Virus record (IMG/VR): IMGVR_UViG_3300033571_011171 | Location: 1-49,740 of that record | DNA from: a virus | Strand: one strand, 5' to 3' | Length of the DNA stretch: 49,740 nt | Part shown: positions 40,946-49,067 of the stretch, in pieces | Numbering within the stretch: the stretch's first letter is position 1 | How the letters are laid out: each line of letters starts with the position of its first letter | Program-made: the position numbers and the translations under genes | Notes under the pieces: model-generated | The model's database searches: none | What the model saw: only the letters and a program-made list of their open reading frames with translations | Told to the model about the DNA's origin: nothing

Positions 40946-41489
40946 GGTGGGTGATGTACCGCACCGCCTTGTCCAGCCCTTCTGCAGAGTGTTCAATGAA
41001 CTCGAACAGCTGCTGGTTCTTTTCGTTCAGCTCAGTTTTATCGAGCAGCCCAACCACTCCAACTATGTTCGCCACATGGCTGCGAACGAGGTGTGAGAGC
41101 ATCCATGCGATTTCGCGCAGGAATTTCGATTGCAGTGCAATCCACACCGATTGAGGGTCGTTACTCTCAGGTAAGAAGTCGAACCCTATCAGGTTCAGTT
41201 CGCCTTCCATAAATCCCACCAGCCATGCCGATACGATGAATTTGCCTTCGTGGGTTCTGCGAGGCACAACCACAGGAATGGACCAGTCTGATCGTTTCGC
41301 ACGTTCTGCCGCGGCACGGATTATCCGAGCACCTCGAGCATCGGTGAACCGCTCGAGCTGGTATGCTTCATTGTTCAACACCACCGCCTGTCGATGGAAC
41401 AGGTCGTTTGCTGAGATCACGTTTCCAGCGGAATCAGCCTTGATGTAGTAGAGATGTGTTGAGGTTTTGAAGAATTCCGCAGCGTTCAT
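40911..41489 (-). CDS. PAS + histidine-kinase dimerisation domain protein, no ATPase domain
   Basis: 192 residues. Residues 1-110 look like a PAS sensor (TSTHLYYIKADSAGNVISAN, then VVVPRRTHEGKFIVSAWLVG). Residues 120-182 match the DHp four-helix segment of Bacteroidota kinases: LREIAWMLSHLVRSHVANIV with His133 at the phosphoacceptor place, then LFEFIEHSAEGLDKAVRYIT. It ends ten residues later, where a kinase would carry the HATPase domain. It could dimerise with a host kinase, or act as phosphotransfer protein. It is last in the lysis cassette transcript, 30 bp after the spanin gene. Confidence 0.75.
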   Translation of the reverse strand: MNAAEFFKTSTHLYYIKADSAGNVISANDLFHRQAVVLNNEAYQLERFTDARGARIIRAAAERAKRSDWSIPVVVPRRTHEGKFIVSAWLVGFMEGELNLIGFDFLPESNDPQSVWIALQSKFLREIAWMLSHLVRSHVANIVGVVGLLDKTELNEKNQQLFEFIEHSAEGLDKAVRYITHLTSQAPFARQK

Positions 41490-41519
41490 GGAGGGGTGAT
41501 TTTCACGGTTGTAAATCTA

Positions 41520-42014
41520 TCAAAAAAAGAACAACCGTTTCCTCACTGTGAGTATTACTACCCATAAAATTATCCCAAAGAGTAATATACGCCCCAGCCA
41601 AATCTGAAAGTTCTGCCAGTCAGTGATGTAATTCACGGGCACTTCGACGATTTTCTCAACGATCTTTTCCGAGCTGGAATTTGTGTCGGTAACTTTTACT
41701 TCCTCCACCACATCCAGGCATGGGCACTTCACGTCCAGAATTCCCGCGGTGTCGATGCTGATGATCGGAGCTCCTGCGCGATCGGACTTGTCTGTGTAGA
41801 TATCCCGATCGATTACGATCTTCCCGTCTTTCACTTTCAGCTGTTTGGCTGAACCCGACGTATCGCCTTTAATGGTAACGGGCACCATCCGCTCAGTGAT
41901 GGTGGTTTCTTTTTTGGAAATTTCGGAAATGGATTCCGTTTTACGCGTTCGGCAACCTGTCAGTGCGATGACGATTGCGACGAACAATGCGAGCCGATTC
42001 AGTAGTGTGTTCAT
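41520..42014 (-). CDS. Unimolecular spanin (u-spanin) candidate
   Basis: 164 residues with an outer-membrane lipoprotein signal (LALFVAIVIALTGC, Cys21) and a C-terminal transmembrane segment (about 138-158, IWLGRILLFGIILWVVILTV) followed by KRLFFF. Lipoprotein at one end and inner-membrane anchor at the other is the u-spanin layout of phage T1 gp11, which fuses the two membranes in the last step of lysis. The central periplasmic part is beta/charged. It overlaps the upstream gene by 74 bp in another frame, as spanin genes often do. Confidence 0.75.
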   Translation of the reverse strand: MNTLLNRLALFVAIVIALTGCRTRKTESISEISKKETTITERMVPVTIKGDTSGSAKQLKVKDGKIVIDRDIYTDKSDRAGAPIISIDTAGILDVKCPCLDVVEEVKVTDTNSSSEKIVEKIVEVPVNYITDWQNFQIWLGRILLFGIILWVVILTVRKRLFFF

Positions 42015-42438
42015 AGATTCTAACGAAAAATAGTACGGTTGCCCAAATTGCCAGCGCGACGGTTAGAACCGAGCACGCTGTATTCCACGGATATTGTTCT
42101 TCGCTGGCAGCCTTCGGGCTTACCAGCATGGATGCGTATTTCTCAGCCATCGAAGGACCTGGAAGCAGCGGTTCGAGAGCTGCATGTGGCTGCACTGAAT
42201 CGAACGCTGTTTTGATCGGTGCAGCAGGAGGCTCAGGCGCGACGTAGAACCGATCGGAAGGTACGATCAGCAAGGTGTCGCCCAGCTCGTTGACGATAAC
42301 CATTCCGCTGTCGCTCATGCTGAGGGTGTCCACTTCGCCAACTGGGGTGAATCTGTTCTCTGAGGTCACGCGCTTATGGACGTATCCAGTGTCGTATTTC
42401 ACGGAGTAGTAAGAAATAGTGGTGTCAGGAGGATTCAT
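41941..42438 (-). CDS. C-terminally anchored membrane protein of the lysis cassette (165 aa)
   Basis: A soluble N-terminal part with a Pro-rich segment (70-100) and one transmembrane helix near 122-140 (ACSVLTVALAIWATVLFFVR), then a basic tail. It overlaps the holin candidate by 14 bp and the spanin candidate by 74 bp. A lysis regulator or second spanin-like element is possible; no family recognised. Confidence 0.68.
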   Translation of the reverse strand: MNPPDTTISYYSVKYDTGYVHKRVTSENRFTPVGEVDTLSMSDSGMVIVNELGDTLLIVPSDRFYVAPEPPAAPIKTAFDSVQPHAALEPLLPGPSMAEKYASMLVSPKAASEEQYPWNTACSVLTVALAIWATVLFFVRIYEHTTESARIVRRNRHRTDRLPNA

Positions 42439-42637
42439 CTTTTCTTTTGTTGATGAGCATTAGGTACAGCGTTCCAAGTGGCAGCCAAAGCCCGAACATC
42501 TTCTCAACGTCGATCTTTCCGATTATCCACGACCAAACCGAGATCATTATTCCAAGCCCGAATATCATCTCCTTCCAATTTTTTGACATTTGGCGGATCA
42601 ATGCGATCAGGTCTGTTTTCTTGGATTTTGGAGGCAT
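42425..42637 (-). CDS. Holin candidate (70 aa)
   Basis: A basic N-terminus (MPPKSKKTD), two hydrophobic segments (about 24-40 and 47-62, MIFGLGIMISVWSWIIG and LWLPLGTLYLMLI) and a charged tail (NKRKDESS). This is the class II holin layout. It is first in a leftward group with the spanin candidate, which supports the assignment although the endolysin is elsewhere. Confidence 0.65.
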   Translation of the reverse strand: MPPKSKKTDLIALIRQMSKNWKEMIFGLGIMISVWSWIIGKIDVEKMFGLWLPLGTLYLMLINKRKDESS

Positions 42638-42722
42638 GGCTGTTATCTGATTGCGTTTGCAATATTACGAGATAATCAGCCTCGAGGTTCGGGTAACGCG
42701 TGAATTCATCCGAAAGTTTCGT

Positions 42723-42753
42723 AAAAACAAAAAGCCCGAGTTTCCCCGAGCTT
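42723..42753 (-). terminator. Terminator after the primase-helicase operon
   Basis: Leftward AAGCTCG and CGGGCTT pair (one G-T) and are followed by TTTGTTTTT. It separates the early replication operon from the lysis cassette. The rest of 42638-42886 has a 6-bp hairpin GTGTTG/CAACAC (42813-42830) and no supported gene. Confidence 0.75.
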
Positions 42754-42886
42754 CTTGCCGTCTTTGAACCTAAATCAACCTTTTATGCGGCTGCTAAGAT
42801 ACTACTTTGTGTTGATAAAACAACACGCTGAGATTTTTTTCATGGCTTCGGGTATTTGTTTGAATAACAGTGCCGCGAATATACAA

Positions 42887-45595
42887 TTATTCTGAGATCA
42901 CACTCAGCGGTATTGAAACCGCTCTGTGGTTCGTTGGTCCGAACTTCATCGGTTCAGTCGCGATGGCATTGTCGATACGCATCAGTATCTTGTTGTGGTT
43001 CTCGCCACCCCACGGTGTTTTATCGAGGATATTTTTGATACCCGTCGATGAGTTCGAGATCAGGATTCGAATGTCGTTCGGAGCTTTGAAATCGATCTTA
43101 ATTCCCAGCCTCAGAAGTGTTTTTCCCGCCCTCGTTGCATCGACTGCATCCTCGATCGGATTGTTGATCTGTGCCGCGATCAGGCACAGCTCACCGATCT
43201 GACGTTTCACCCGTTGATGTTCGAGCTCGACATCGACCTGGTGCTCCATGATCCTGTTGAGCAGTCGGTACTCGTCGCGGCTGGCATCGAGTGCGCGTTC
43301 TTCGCTCCAATCCATCACTGAAATGAATTTCAGCGCATCGTCGTATGTGACCAGCCCATCCTTTCGCAGCGAGTAAGCCCCAGCGATCATTGCTCCGAGC
43401 TGGTCACCGTGTCGCTGCTCTCCCAGCACTGCCACCGCTGCCTTGTTGAACACGTCGGCATTGGCGAGAATTACGGGCAGCATGGAGATCGTTCGAGCCT
43501 GTAAGCCCGACACGAATTCGTCTGTGATCAGTCGCGCATATCGGGCCTGCAGCTCCTCCCAAATGATCTTACGATCGTCACCCGTGCGACGTTTGATGCC
43601 CAGCATGGTGACGCGTGTTCGGTCGGCTTGCTGCTTCACCTGAACCCCGATCGAGGCGAAGGCGAACATCGAGCGGATTCGGAATGTCTTCGCTCCTCCA
43701 CCGCCCTGTGAGCCTTGCCCGATCACACCACCTTCGGTCGATGCTCCGCGCATGAGCTCGAGCACTGCCTGCATCCGCGCCTGTGCTGCTTGGTCTTCCC
43801 CTTCTGCCTCGTCGAACATCACAGGGAGCGCATCATGCATGAGCATAGCGCGCACACCTGGCTCTGTGGTCTTGCCTTGAACAGCCAGCCCAGTTTCACC
43901 GAGCAGCCTACGCACGACGTTTTTGAACACCCAGCTCTTTCCTGTACCCGCGGCACCAGTCACCCAAATGTGCGGCCTCCAAGGCAGCGCACCGCATACC
44001 GGAGCGATCACGCACCATCCAGCGAGCAGGTATGCATTCACTCCGCGCTCCCAGTTGATCAGTTGGAGCATGTCCACCAGCTGCGATGTTTCGGAGGCTG
44101 GCAGTGGTTGCCCGATGTCCATGTTCATCGGCTGCCCTTGTTCGTAGATGAATCGGGTTTTCAGCGTGCTCAGTTCGGTTCTCACACCATCGACGATGAG
44201 GTGGGTTCCTGAGTGGAGCACGGTTCGCCCGTCGTCCATCCATGCACCGCGACCGCGGATGCGCTCCTCCGAGAAGATTCCAACGCGGAACGAGTAGTTC
44301 ATCAGGAATTGCGATGCAGCGTCCACGTCGAACGCGGAGCGCGAGCCCTTGCCCGTTGGATAGTGTTCCTCCCACCAGTTGAGCGGTGCCAGCAGCATGA
44401 GGTTCTGTTTGCTCATTGCCGAGGCACTGAGGGAGATCACCGTTTTCGAAGTTCCTGCGTAGAAGCAGAATTTCGGGGTGTCCCCGTCCTTTTTGAACCC
44501 GAGGAATGTGAACGGGAAATCAGTTTGCCGTTGAGGTGTCGGATTTGGGGTGTTTGGTGGCGTTACAGGCGGTTGTGAACCGTCGCTGGGTATCTGAACG
44601 GGCAAGGTGTCGATCGTGGGAACTGGTGACAGGTTGGCAACGATATGATTCCGCATTTCGTTGGGCTGCCACTCCTTATCGGCAGCATCCCATCCACACG
44701 GTGTGTCCTGTGGTGATTCAATCCACTGTATCTGCCCGACGTGTGGGCGAAGGAACTCCGCGATCTCGAGCATCACCCGTTTTCCAGGTTGCTCGAACCA
44801 CGGCATGATCTCGCCTTCCTTCGGGTTTCCTTTCTTGTAAGTGTGGGTGTAGTCGTTATCCGCCCACAGCAGGACGTTCTTACGCCCGTAGATTGGTGAC
44901 CAATCGACGTGCTTCGCGCCATCCACGCCACCGTCCCAGCTCAGGACGATCGCCCTGGTAAGGTGCAGCTGGACGAAATCGCAGGTTTTCTCACCCTCCA
45001 CCAGCACGATGGTGGCTTCGGGATTTCCGTCGAGCTTCTCGAGCCCGTACAGCGGTCGCGGTTTGTCGAACCCTTTCCAGCGCCATTTGCCGTCGGTTCG
45101 GTAGGTGTATGGCAGAACCTGCTTGCGGTCGTTTGGAGGGTCGAACCTGCACTTGTACCCAGTGATGAACCCCTGCCGATCTCGATAGGTGAACACCGCG
45201 GTTGGTGTGCCGTAATCCTTGTGATGGAAAACGGGAGCAGGAGCATCGGCAGGAACGGGTGAAATCTGCCCTGCAGCTGGGAGTGGTTTTGGCACGTTCG
45301 AAACGTCGGGAATTGCTCCCGATGCCAGCCCACCACCGATGAGTTCAACCGCCTGTTTGAAATCGACGCGATCGTACTTCTGCACGAATGCGGCAACGTC
45401 GCCCGATTCTCCGCAGCCGAAGCATTTGAAGAACTGCCCAGCTGGGCTTACAGTGAATGACGGTGTGCCGTCGTTGTGAAATGGGCACTTGCCCCAGTAG
45501 TCCTTTCCTTTTTTCTTTAATTCGATGCGCTGCCCGATCACCGATACGATGTCGGCTGATTGGATTATCCTTTTCGCGTTGTCAATGTCGTACAT
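42887..45595 (-). CDS. Primase-helicase (DnaG-type zinc finger, TOPRIM, DUF927-like helicase)
   Basis: 902 residues. Zinc ribbon Cys37/His40/Cys58/Cys61 (KCPFH, FKCFGCG); TOPRIM primase motifs VLVEGEKTCD (197-206), SWDGG (219-223) and LWADND (243-248). A Pro-rich linker (330-358) leads to the ATPase: Walker A GAAGTGKS at 547-554 and Walker B VMFDEAE at 592-598, in the style of DUF927 helicases. It makes primers and unwinds DNA at the phage fork. Leader CACACACACTGAGGT. Last gene of the early leftward operon. Confidence 0.92.
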   Translation of the reverse strand: MYDIDNAKRIIQSADIVSVIGQRIELKKKGKDYWGKCPFHNDGTPSFTVSPAGQFFKCFGCGESGDVAAFVQKYDRVDFKQAVELIGGGLASGAIPDVSNVPKPLPAAGQISPVPADAPAPVFHHKDYGTPTAVFTYRDRQGFITGYKCRFDPPNDRKQVLPYTYRTDGKWRWKGFDKPRPLYGLEKLDGNPEATIVLVEGEKTCDFVQLHLTRAIVLSWDGGVDGAKHVDWSPIYGRKNVLLWADNDYTHTYKKGNPKEGEIMPWFEQPGKRVMLEIAEFLRPHVGQIQWIESPQDTPCGWDAADKEWQPNEMRNHIVANLSPVPTIDTLPVQIPSDGSQPPVTPPNTPNPTPQRQTDFPFTFLGFKKDGDTPKFCFYAGTSKTVISLSASAMSKQNLMLLAPLNWWEEHYPTGKGSRSAFDVDAASQFLMNYSFRVGIFSEERIRGRGAWMDDGRTVLHSGTHLIVDGVRTELSTLKTRFIYEQGQPMNMDIGQPLPASETSQLVDMLQLINWERGVNAYLLAGWCVIAPVCGALPWRPHIWVTGAAGTGKSWVFKNVVRRLLGETGLAVQGKTTEPGVRAMLMHDALPVMFDEAEGEDQAAQARMQAVLELMRGASTEGGVIGQGSQGGGGAKTFRIRSMFAFASIGVQVKQQADRTRVTMLGIKRRTGDDRKIIWEELQARYARLITDEFVSGLQARTISMLPVILANADVFNKAAVAVLGEQRHGDQLGAMIAGAYSLRKDGLVTYDDALKFISVMDWSEERALDASRDEYRLLNRIMEHQVDVELEHQRVKRQIGELCLIAAQINNPIEDAVDATRAGKTLLRLGIKIDFKAPNDIRILISNSSTGIKNILDKTPWGGENHNKILMRIDNAIATEPMKFGPTNHRAVSIPLSVISE

Positions 45596-45622
45596 ACCTC
45601 AGTGTGTGTGGTGATTCGGGTG

Positions 45623-46012
45623 TTACAACAGAGTGATTTGCGTGAGCAGCGATGATGCTTCTTCCGGTGAACGGGCGATGCCAGCGATTCCACCAGCCTT
45701 TCGCACCTGCTCGATGAAGACGAGCTGTTCCTGGGTGGGGCGTGTGCCTGCCTTGACCTCAACGGCTGTGAAGATCGCAACACGTTTGCCGATCATGTCG
45801 GGCGTGATCTGAACGGATTTCCAGCCGATGAGATCGGAGCTGCCTTTGTGCAGTCCAGCCTCGAGCGGTCGCGGACTTCGAATGTGGATTGAGCCGTCGG
45901 ATAATCGGTTCATCTGACCAATCCATCCTTGCCCGACGTTGTTTCTGAACAGAACTACCCCGAGTTTCGAGGCAGTCAGTTGGATGAGTTTCTGTACGTT
46001 TGATTCTAACAT
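45623..46012 (-). CDS. VRR-NUC domain nuclease (129 aa)
   Basis: Started at the ATG at 46012 (MLESNVQKLI), preceded by AGCGACG; codons upstream overlap the preceding gene. The VRR-NUC fold (a PD-(D/E)XK type seen in phage resolvases) is shown by FRNNVGQGWIG, KGSSDLIGWK and AVEVKAGTRPTQEQLVFIEQ, with Asp, Glu and Lys in metal-binding positions. It may resolve branched DNA. The C-terminus QITLL resembles a clamp-binding tail. Confidence 0.85.
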   Translation of the reverse strand: MLESNVQKLIQLTASKLGVVLFRNNVGQGWIGQMNRLSDGSIHIRSPRPLEAGLHKGSSDLIGWKSVQITPDMIGKRVAIFTAVEVKAGTRPTQEQLVFIEQVRKAGGIAGIARSPEEASSLLTQITLL

Positions 46013-46017
46013 CGTCG

Positions 46018-46245
46018 CTATTTTTTGGGGTTGGCAAGGTAATGATATTGTTGAAGCAGTCCGTATTGTTCCAGTAATTTTACCTGTATAACGCGTGACA
46101 GCAGGTCGTTGCAGCAGCCGTGCCTTCTTGAAATATCTCTCAGTGGTTCGTGCCCTTGCCTGAGCAACCATTCATTCGCTGCATTTATGTATCGCTGCTG
46201 CTGCCAGCGTGACAGGTGTTCAATAAGTTCGTCGATATCTTTCAT
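46018..46245 (-). CDS. Small helical unknown protein (75 aa)
   Basis: Helical, Gln/Arg-rich (LSRWQQQRYINAANEWLLRQ, SRVIQVKLLEQYGLLQQYHY), with CC at 44-45. ATGA overlap with the helicase upstream, 5 bp before the VRR-NUC gene, so it is a replication-operon member of unknown job. Confidence 0.7.
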   Translation of the reverse strand: MKDIDELIEHLSRWQQQRYINAANEWLLRQGHEPLRDISRRHGCCNDLLSRVIQVKLLEQYGLLQQYHYLANPKK

Positions 46246-47564
46246 TGCACAAGTATTAATTTGGATTTCGCGCGAGTGATCGCGGTGTACAGGATGCGGT
46301 TGCGTTCAACTACATTGTCGTTGAGCTGGATGTTCCGAAGATCGACGAAGCATTGATCGTATGTCGAACCCTGCGATTTATGAGCAGTCAGCGCGTATGC
46401 ATACGACACGTCGGCAACTGATCGAAGAAAATCGTAGTACCGTTTCCAGCACTCCTTTCGCTTATCGAATCGGCTGTTGATCGCGGTGGCTTTCAACACG
46501 TCCAAGTGCTGTTTGAACCGATCGTCCGAGGCTTCGTTCAGGATGAGAATCCAGCCTATGCGATTCTTCCCTGTGCGATCGACGAACTTGATCTCGGTGT
46601 CGTACAGCTGCAGGTCCACCGTTTCGATATTCTTCTCAATCACCTTGAACCGTTTAACGAACACCTCTTGGTTGGCAGACAGTGGGATGAACTCGAACGT
46701 ATCGCCCACTGATACTTTCGCGGAGAATGGCTTGTTCATAATCAGCCGTTCGTGTTTGATCAGCCGTCCCGGTGCTTCTCCATGCAGCAGCGTTCGAATG
46801 TACCTGTTGTATTCTGCCACTTTACGGTTCGTCCATGCGATCACTCGAACGTCGCGGTCGCTGGTGAACGCCTCGCGGAAATCCGCGATCAGCTGCTCCC
46901 GATCTTCGGGCATATTCCGAACCAGCAGATCGTTGTTGGTGGCGAAATTGAATCCGTCCCTGTCGAGGTTCTCTCGCACGGTCTGTCCAGCCTGAGCGAT
47001 GTATGAGCCCTTCGCCTGGCGCATGATCTCAGTGAGCTGAATTTCGACGATGCCGTGTTCTTCGGGGTTGAGGAACGGTTCGCAGTCCTCCTTACCCACA
47101 GGTGGAATCTGTGCTGGATCGCCCATGAAAATGATCTTGCAGTCGTTGTTATACCTGCGCGTGGCGAAGAACAGTTCGTCGTTGATCATCGAGATTTCAT
47201 CGACGATCAGCACGTTGATGTTTTTCAGGCTGCTATCCGATTCGTTCCAGTCCTTTGTGAATTCGATCTCGCCTGAATCGGTGATGTTCTCCTTCAATCC
47301 ATGCAGCGAGTGAATTGTTTTGTAGGTTACCCCGCTGAGGTTCGAAGCCTCTCGGATAACCTGCACAGCCTTGTTGGTGGGCGCGGTAACTGCGATCCTC
47401 CAACGCGGGAATCGCATCTGAATTTCTTCGATCACGCGGGAAATAGTGTATGTCTTGCCTGTCCCAGCATAGCCTTTGAGGCAGTAAATCACGTTCTTCG
47501 TTTTCGAGGTCAGGAAGTTGATCAGCTCGTCGAACGCCTGTTGTTGTTGTGAGTTTAGGTTCAT
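46242..47564 (-). CDS. Dda/RecD-like SF1B helicase
   Basis: 440 residues, 5'-3' DNA helicase. Motif I GYAGTGKT (31-38), Ia APTNKAV, motif II VLIVDEISM, motif III MGDPAQIPPVG, motif V/VI YALTAHKSQGSTYD and LYTAITRAKSKLILV. Size and order match T4 Dda, which acts at origins and forks. Starts one base overlapping the upstream gene. Confidence 0.93.
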   Translation of the reverse strand: MNLNSQQQQAFDELINFLTSKTKNVIYCLKGYAGTGKTYTISRVIEEIQMRFPRWRIAVTAPTNKAVQVIREASNLSGVTYKTIHSLHGLKENITDSGEIEFTKDWNESDSSLKNINVLIVDEISMINDELFFATRRYNNDCKIIFMGDPAQIPPVGKEDCEPFLNPEEHGIVEIQLTEIMRQAKGSYIAQAGQTVRENLDRDGFNFATNNDLLVRNMPEDREQLIADFREAFTSDRDVRVIAWTNRKVAEYNRYIRTLLHGEAPGRLIKHERLIMNKPFSAKVSVGDTFEFIPLSANQEVFVKRFKVIEKNIETVDLQLYDTEIKFVDRTGKNRIGWILILNEASDDRFKQHLDVLKATAINSRFDKRKECWKRYYDFLRSVADVSYAYALTAHKSQGSTYDQCFVDLRNIQLNDNVVERNRILYTAITRAKSKLILVQ

Positions 47565-47830
47565 CAGAATAATGTTGTTTTAGGTGGTTGTACCCTGTTT
47601 TTATTCAACTTGTGATGCAGAAACCAGCGGTCTGTTAGCTGTTCAGGTCGATCTTTGAAGTTCACTTTTCCAAGGTGTTTTCTATTCCAAGGTAGTGAAT
47701 GGTACAGCCACACGATCTGAAACCCGCAGCTGTTCGCATTGACGTTGATTTTCTCGTTGATGTTGAGGTCAAGGTAGTGTGTCGATCGAACAGGTTCAGG
47801 ACGTTCGAATTTGATTTGCAGTTGTTTCAC
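47564..47830 (-). CDS. Unknown small protein (88 aa)
   Basis: Beta-rich and basic (QIKFERPEPVRSTHYLDLNI, SCGFQIVWLYHSLPWNRKH), with C-terminus PPKTTLF. Three bases after the methylase-like gene and one base overlapping the helicase. The last residues resemble the end of clamp-binding peptides but lack the leading Gln. No family recognised. Confidence 0.7.
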   Translation of the reverse strand: MKQLQIKFERPEPVRSTHYLDLNINEKINVNANSCGFQIVWLYHSLPWNRKHLGKVNFKDRPEQLTDRWFLHHKLNKNRVQPPKTTLF

Positions 47831-47833
47831 GGC

Positions 47834-48604
47834 TCAGAATATTGACAGCTGCACTCCTGCTGCTGGTTGGTTAGGAATGATTTGCGGTGTAGGTTTCGCC
47901 TCAGCTGGTGTAGGATTCTCCACCTGCTCAGCGTGTTTCAATCGCATCTGCTCGAGCGACTGCCACGTGAACGATTGCTCTTTCGGTACCTCGAAACAGC
48001 ACAGGGTGTCAGTTTGCCACACTCGGAACAGCTCACCTGAGAGCGTGTTCATGTGGCAAATCTGACCTCTCACCCCGTGAAGGCAAAAGTTAACGACTGC
48101 CATGCGAGCGCACAGCGGGTCCAAGTCTTCTCCGAAAAAGTAATTGCCAGGGCGCAACGCGTGTCCTGCCAGCAGGGTACGTCCTGAACCACAGGCAGGG
48201 TCGTTCACCCGTTTGCCCTTCATCCCTTCCGGTATGTTCATCGTTGCGATCATGTCGCAAACAGCAGCAGGGGTGAAAAACTGCCCGAAGCTGGATTTCT
48301 TCGAGCTCGACGAAACCACCTCGTAAATTGTCCCCAGCACGTCGAACCAGCTGGTGTCGTCGGTGATCTCGCGCTCCATGGTCAGTGCCATTTCGCGGAA
48401 CATCAGCGGGAACACCTCGTACTCTGAGCCGTAGGTTTCCTGTAACTTATCCAGCCATGGGCGGTCTTTGTTGAGGTTGAAACACTCGATGCAGTATTGA
48501 ACGAAGTCAGAAAATACGGTGTAGGAATCCCATCTGTAATTCGCTACCCGATTAAATACCTTGATAAACTCCCGCAGGTTTGCAGGAACGTCGGTTGTTT
48601 TCAT
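47834..48604 (-). CDS. N6-adenine DNA methylase-like protein without motif IV, clamp-binding tail
   Basis: 256 residues. HsdM-type marks: SSFGQFFTPAAVCDMI (QFFTP at 108-112) and the SAM-binding motif I DPACGSG at 135-141, then GEDLDPLCARMAVVNFCLHG. The catalytic D/NPPY/F motif that should follow near 190-210 is absent; the sequence there is DTLCCFEVPKEQSF. So catalysis is doubtful and the protein may bind SAM or DNA only. It ends in GVQLSIF, a strong match to the beta-clamp binding pentapeptide. The start follows TCAGCGAC. Confidence 0.85.
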   Translation of the reverse strand: MKTTDVPANLREFIKVFNRVANYRWDSYTVFSDFVQYCIECFNLNKDRPWLDKLQETYGSEYEVFPLMFREMALTMEREITDDTSWFDVLGTIYEVVSSSSKKSSFGQFFTPAAVCDMIATMNIPEGMKGKRVNDPACGSGRTLLAGHALRPGNYFFGEDLDPLCARMAVVNFCLHGVRGQICHMNTLSGELFRVWQTDTLCCFEVPKEQSFTWQSLEQMRLKHAEQVENPTPAEAKPTPQIIPNQPAAGVQLSIF

Positions 48605-48613
48605 GTCGCTGAT

Positions 48614-49054
48614 TTATATTGTTCCCTCCGATACCATCGAATGGAAGTCTGTTTCTGTGAGAATGATATGGTCGATCAGTGTAATTCCAAACAGCAGTAG
48701 TGCTTCTCTGATCTTCTTAGTCATGAGAACGTCAGATTGGGACGGCTTCAAACTTCCTGACGGGTGGTTGTGGCAAATGATCACTTGGTTAGCCATCACA
48801 CCCAGTGCTGGTGCTGCGATCATTTTCACGTCCACAAGGCTCATATCCTGAGTGCCTTTAGATATGTGATCGTAGCCAATTACTCTGTTGTTACGGTTCA
48901 GAAATAAGGCGTAGAAATTCTCCCTCAATCCAATCTCATGCGGCTCATACAGTGAGCGGAGAATATTGACGGCATCGAGAGCACTTCCGACTTTTACCAG
49001 TTCTTTGGTCGGATGGGATTTCACCCACTTGCATTTAATACGTGGAATAATCAT
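48614..49054 (-). CDS. RadC-like JAB/MPN-domain protein
   Basis: 146 residues. The JAMM zinc motif is complete: Glu45 (RENFYALFLN), His95 and His97 in CHNHPSG, and Asp108 in KPSQSD. RadC-like proteins are common on mobile elements; function (peptidase or nuclease-associated anti-restriction) is unsettled. A UUCG hairpin and TCAGCGAC precede its start. Confidence 0.9.
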   Translation of the reverse strand: MIIPRIKCKWVKSHPTKELVKVGSALDAVNILRSLYEPHEIGLRENFYALFLNRNNRVIGYDHISKGTQDMSLVDVKMIAAPALGVMANQVIICHNHPSGSLKPSQSDVLMTKKIREALLLFGITLIDHIILTETDFHSMVSEGTI

Positions 49055-49067
49055 GTCGCTGATGTAA

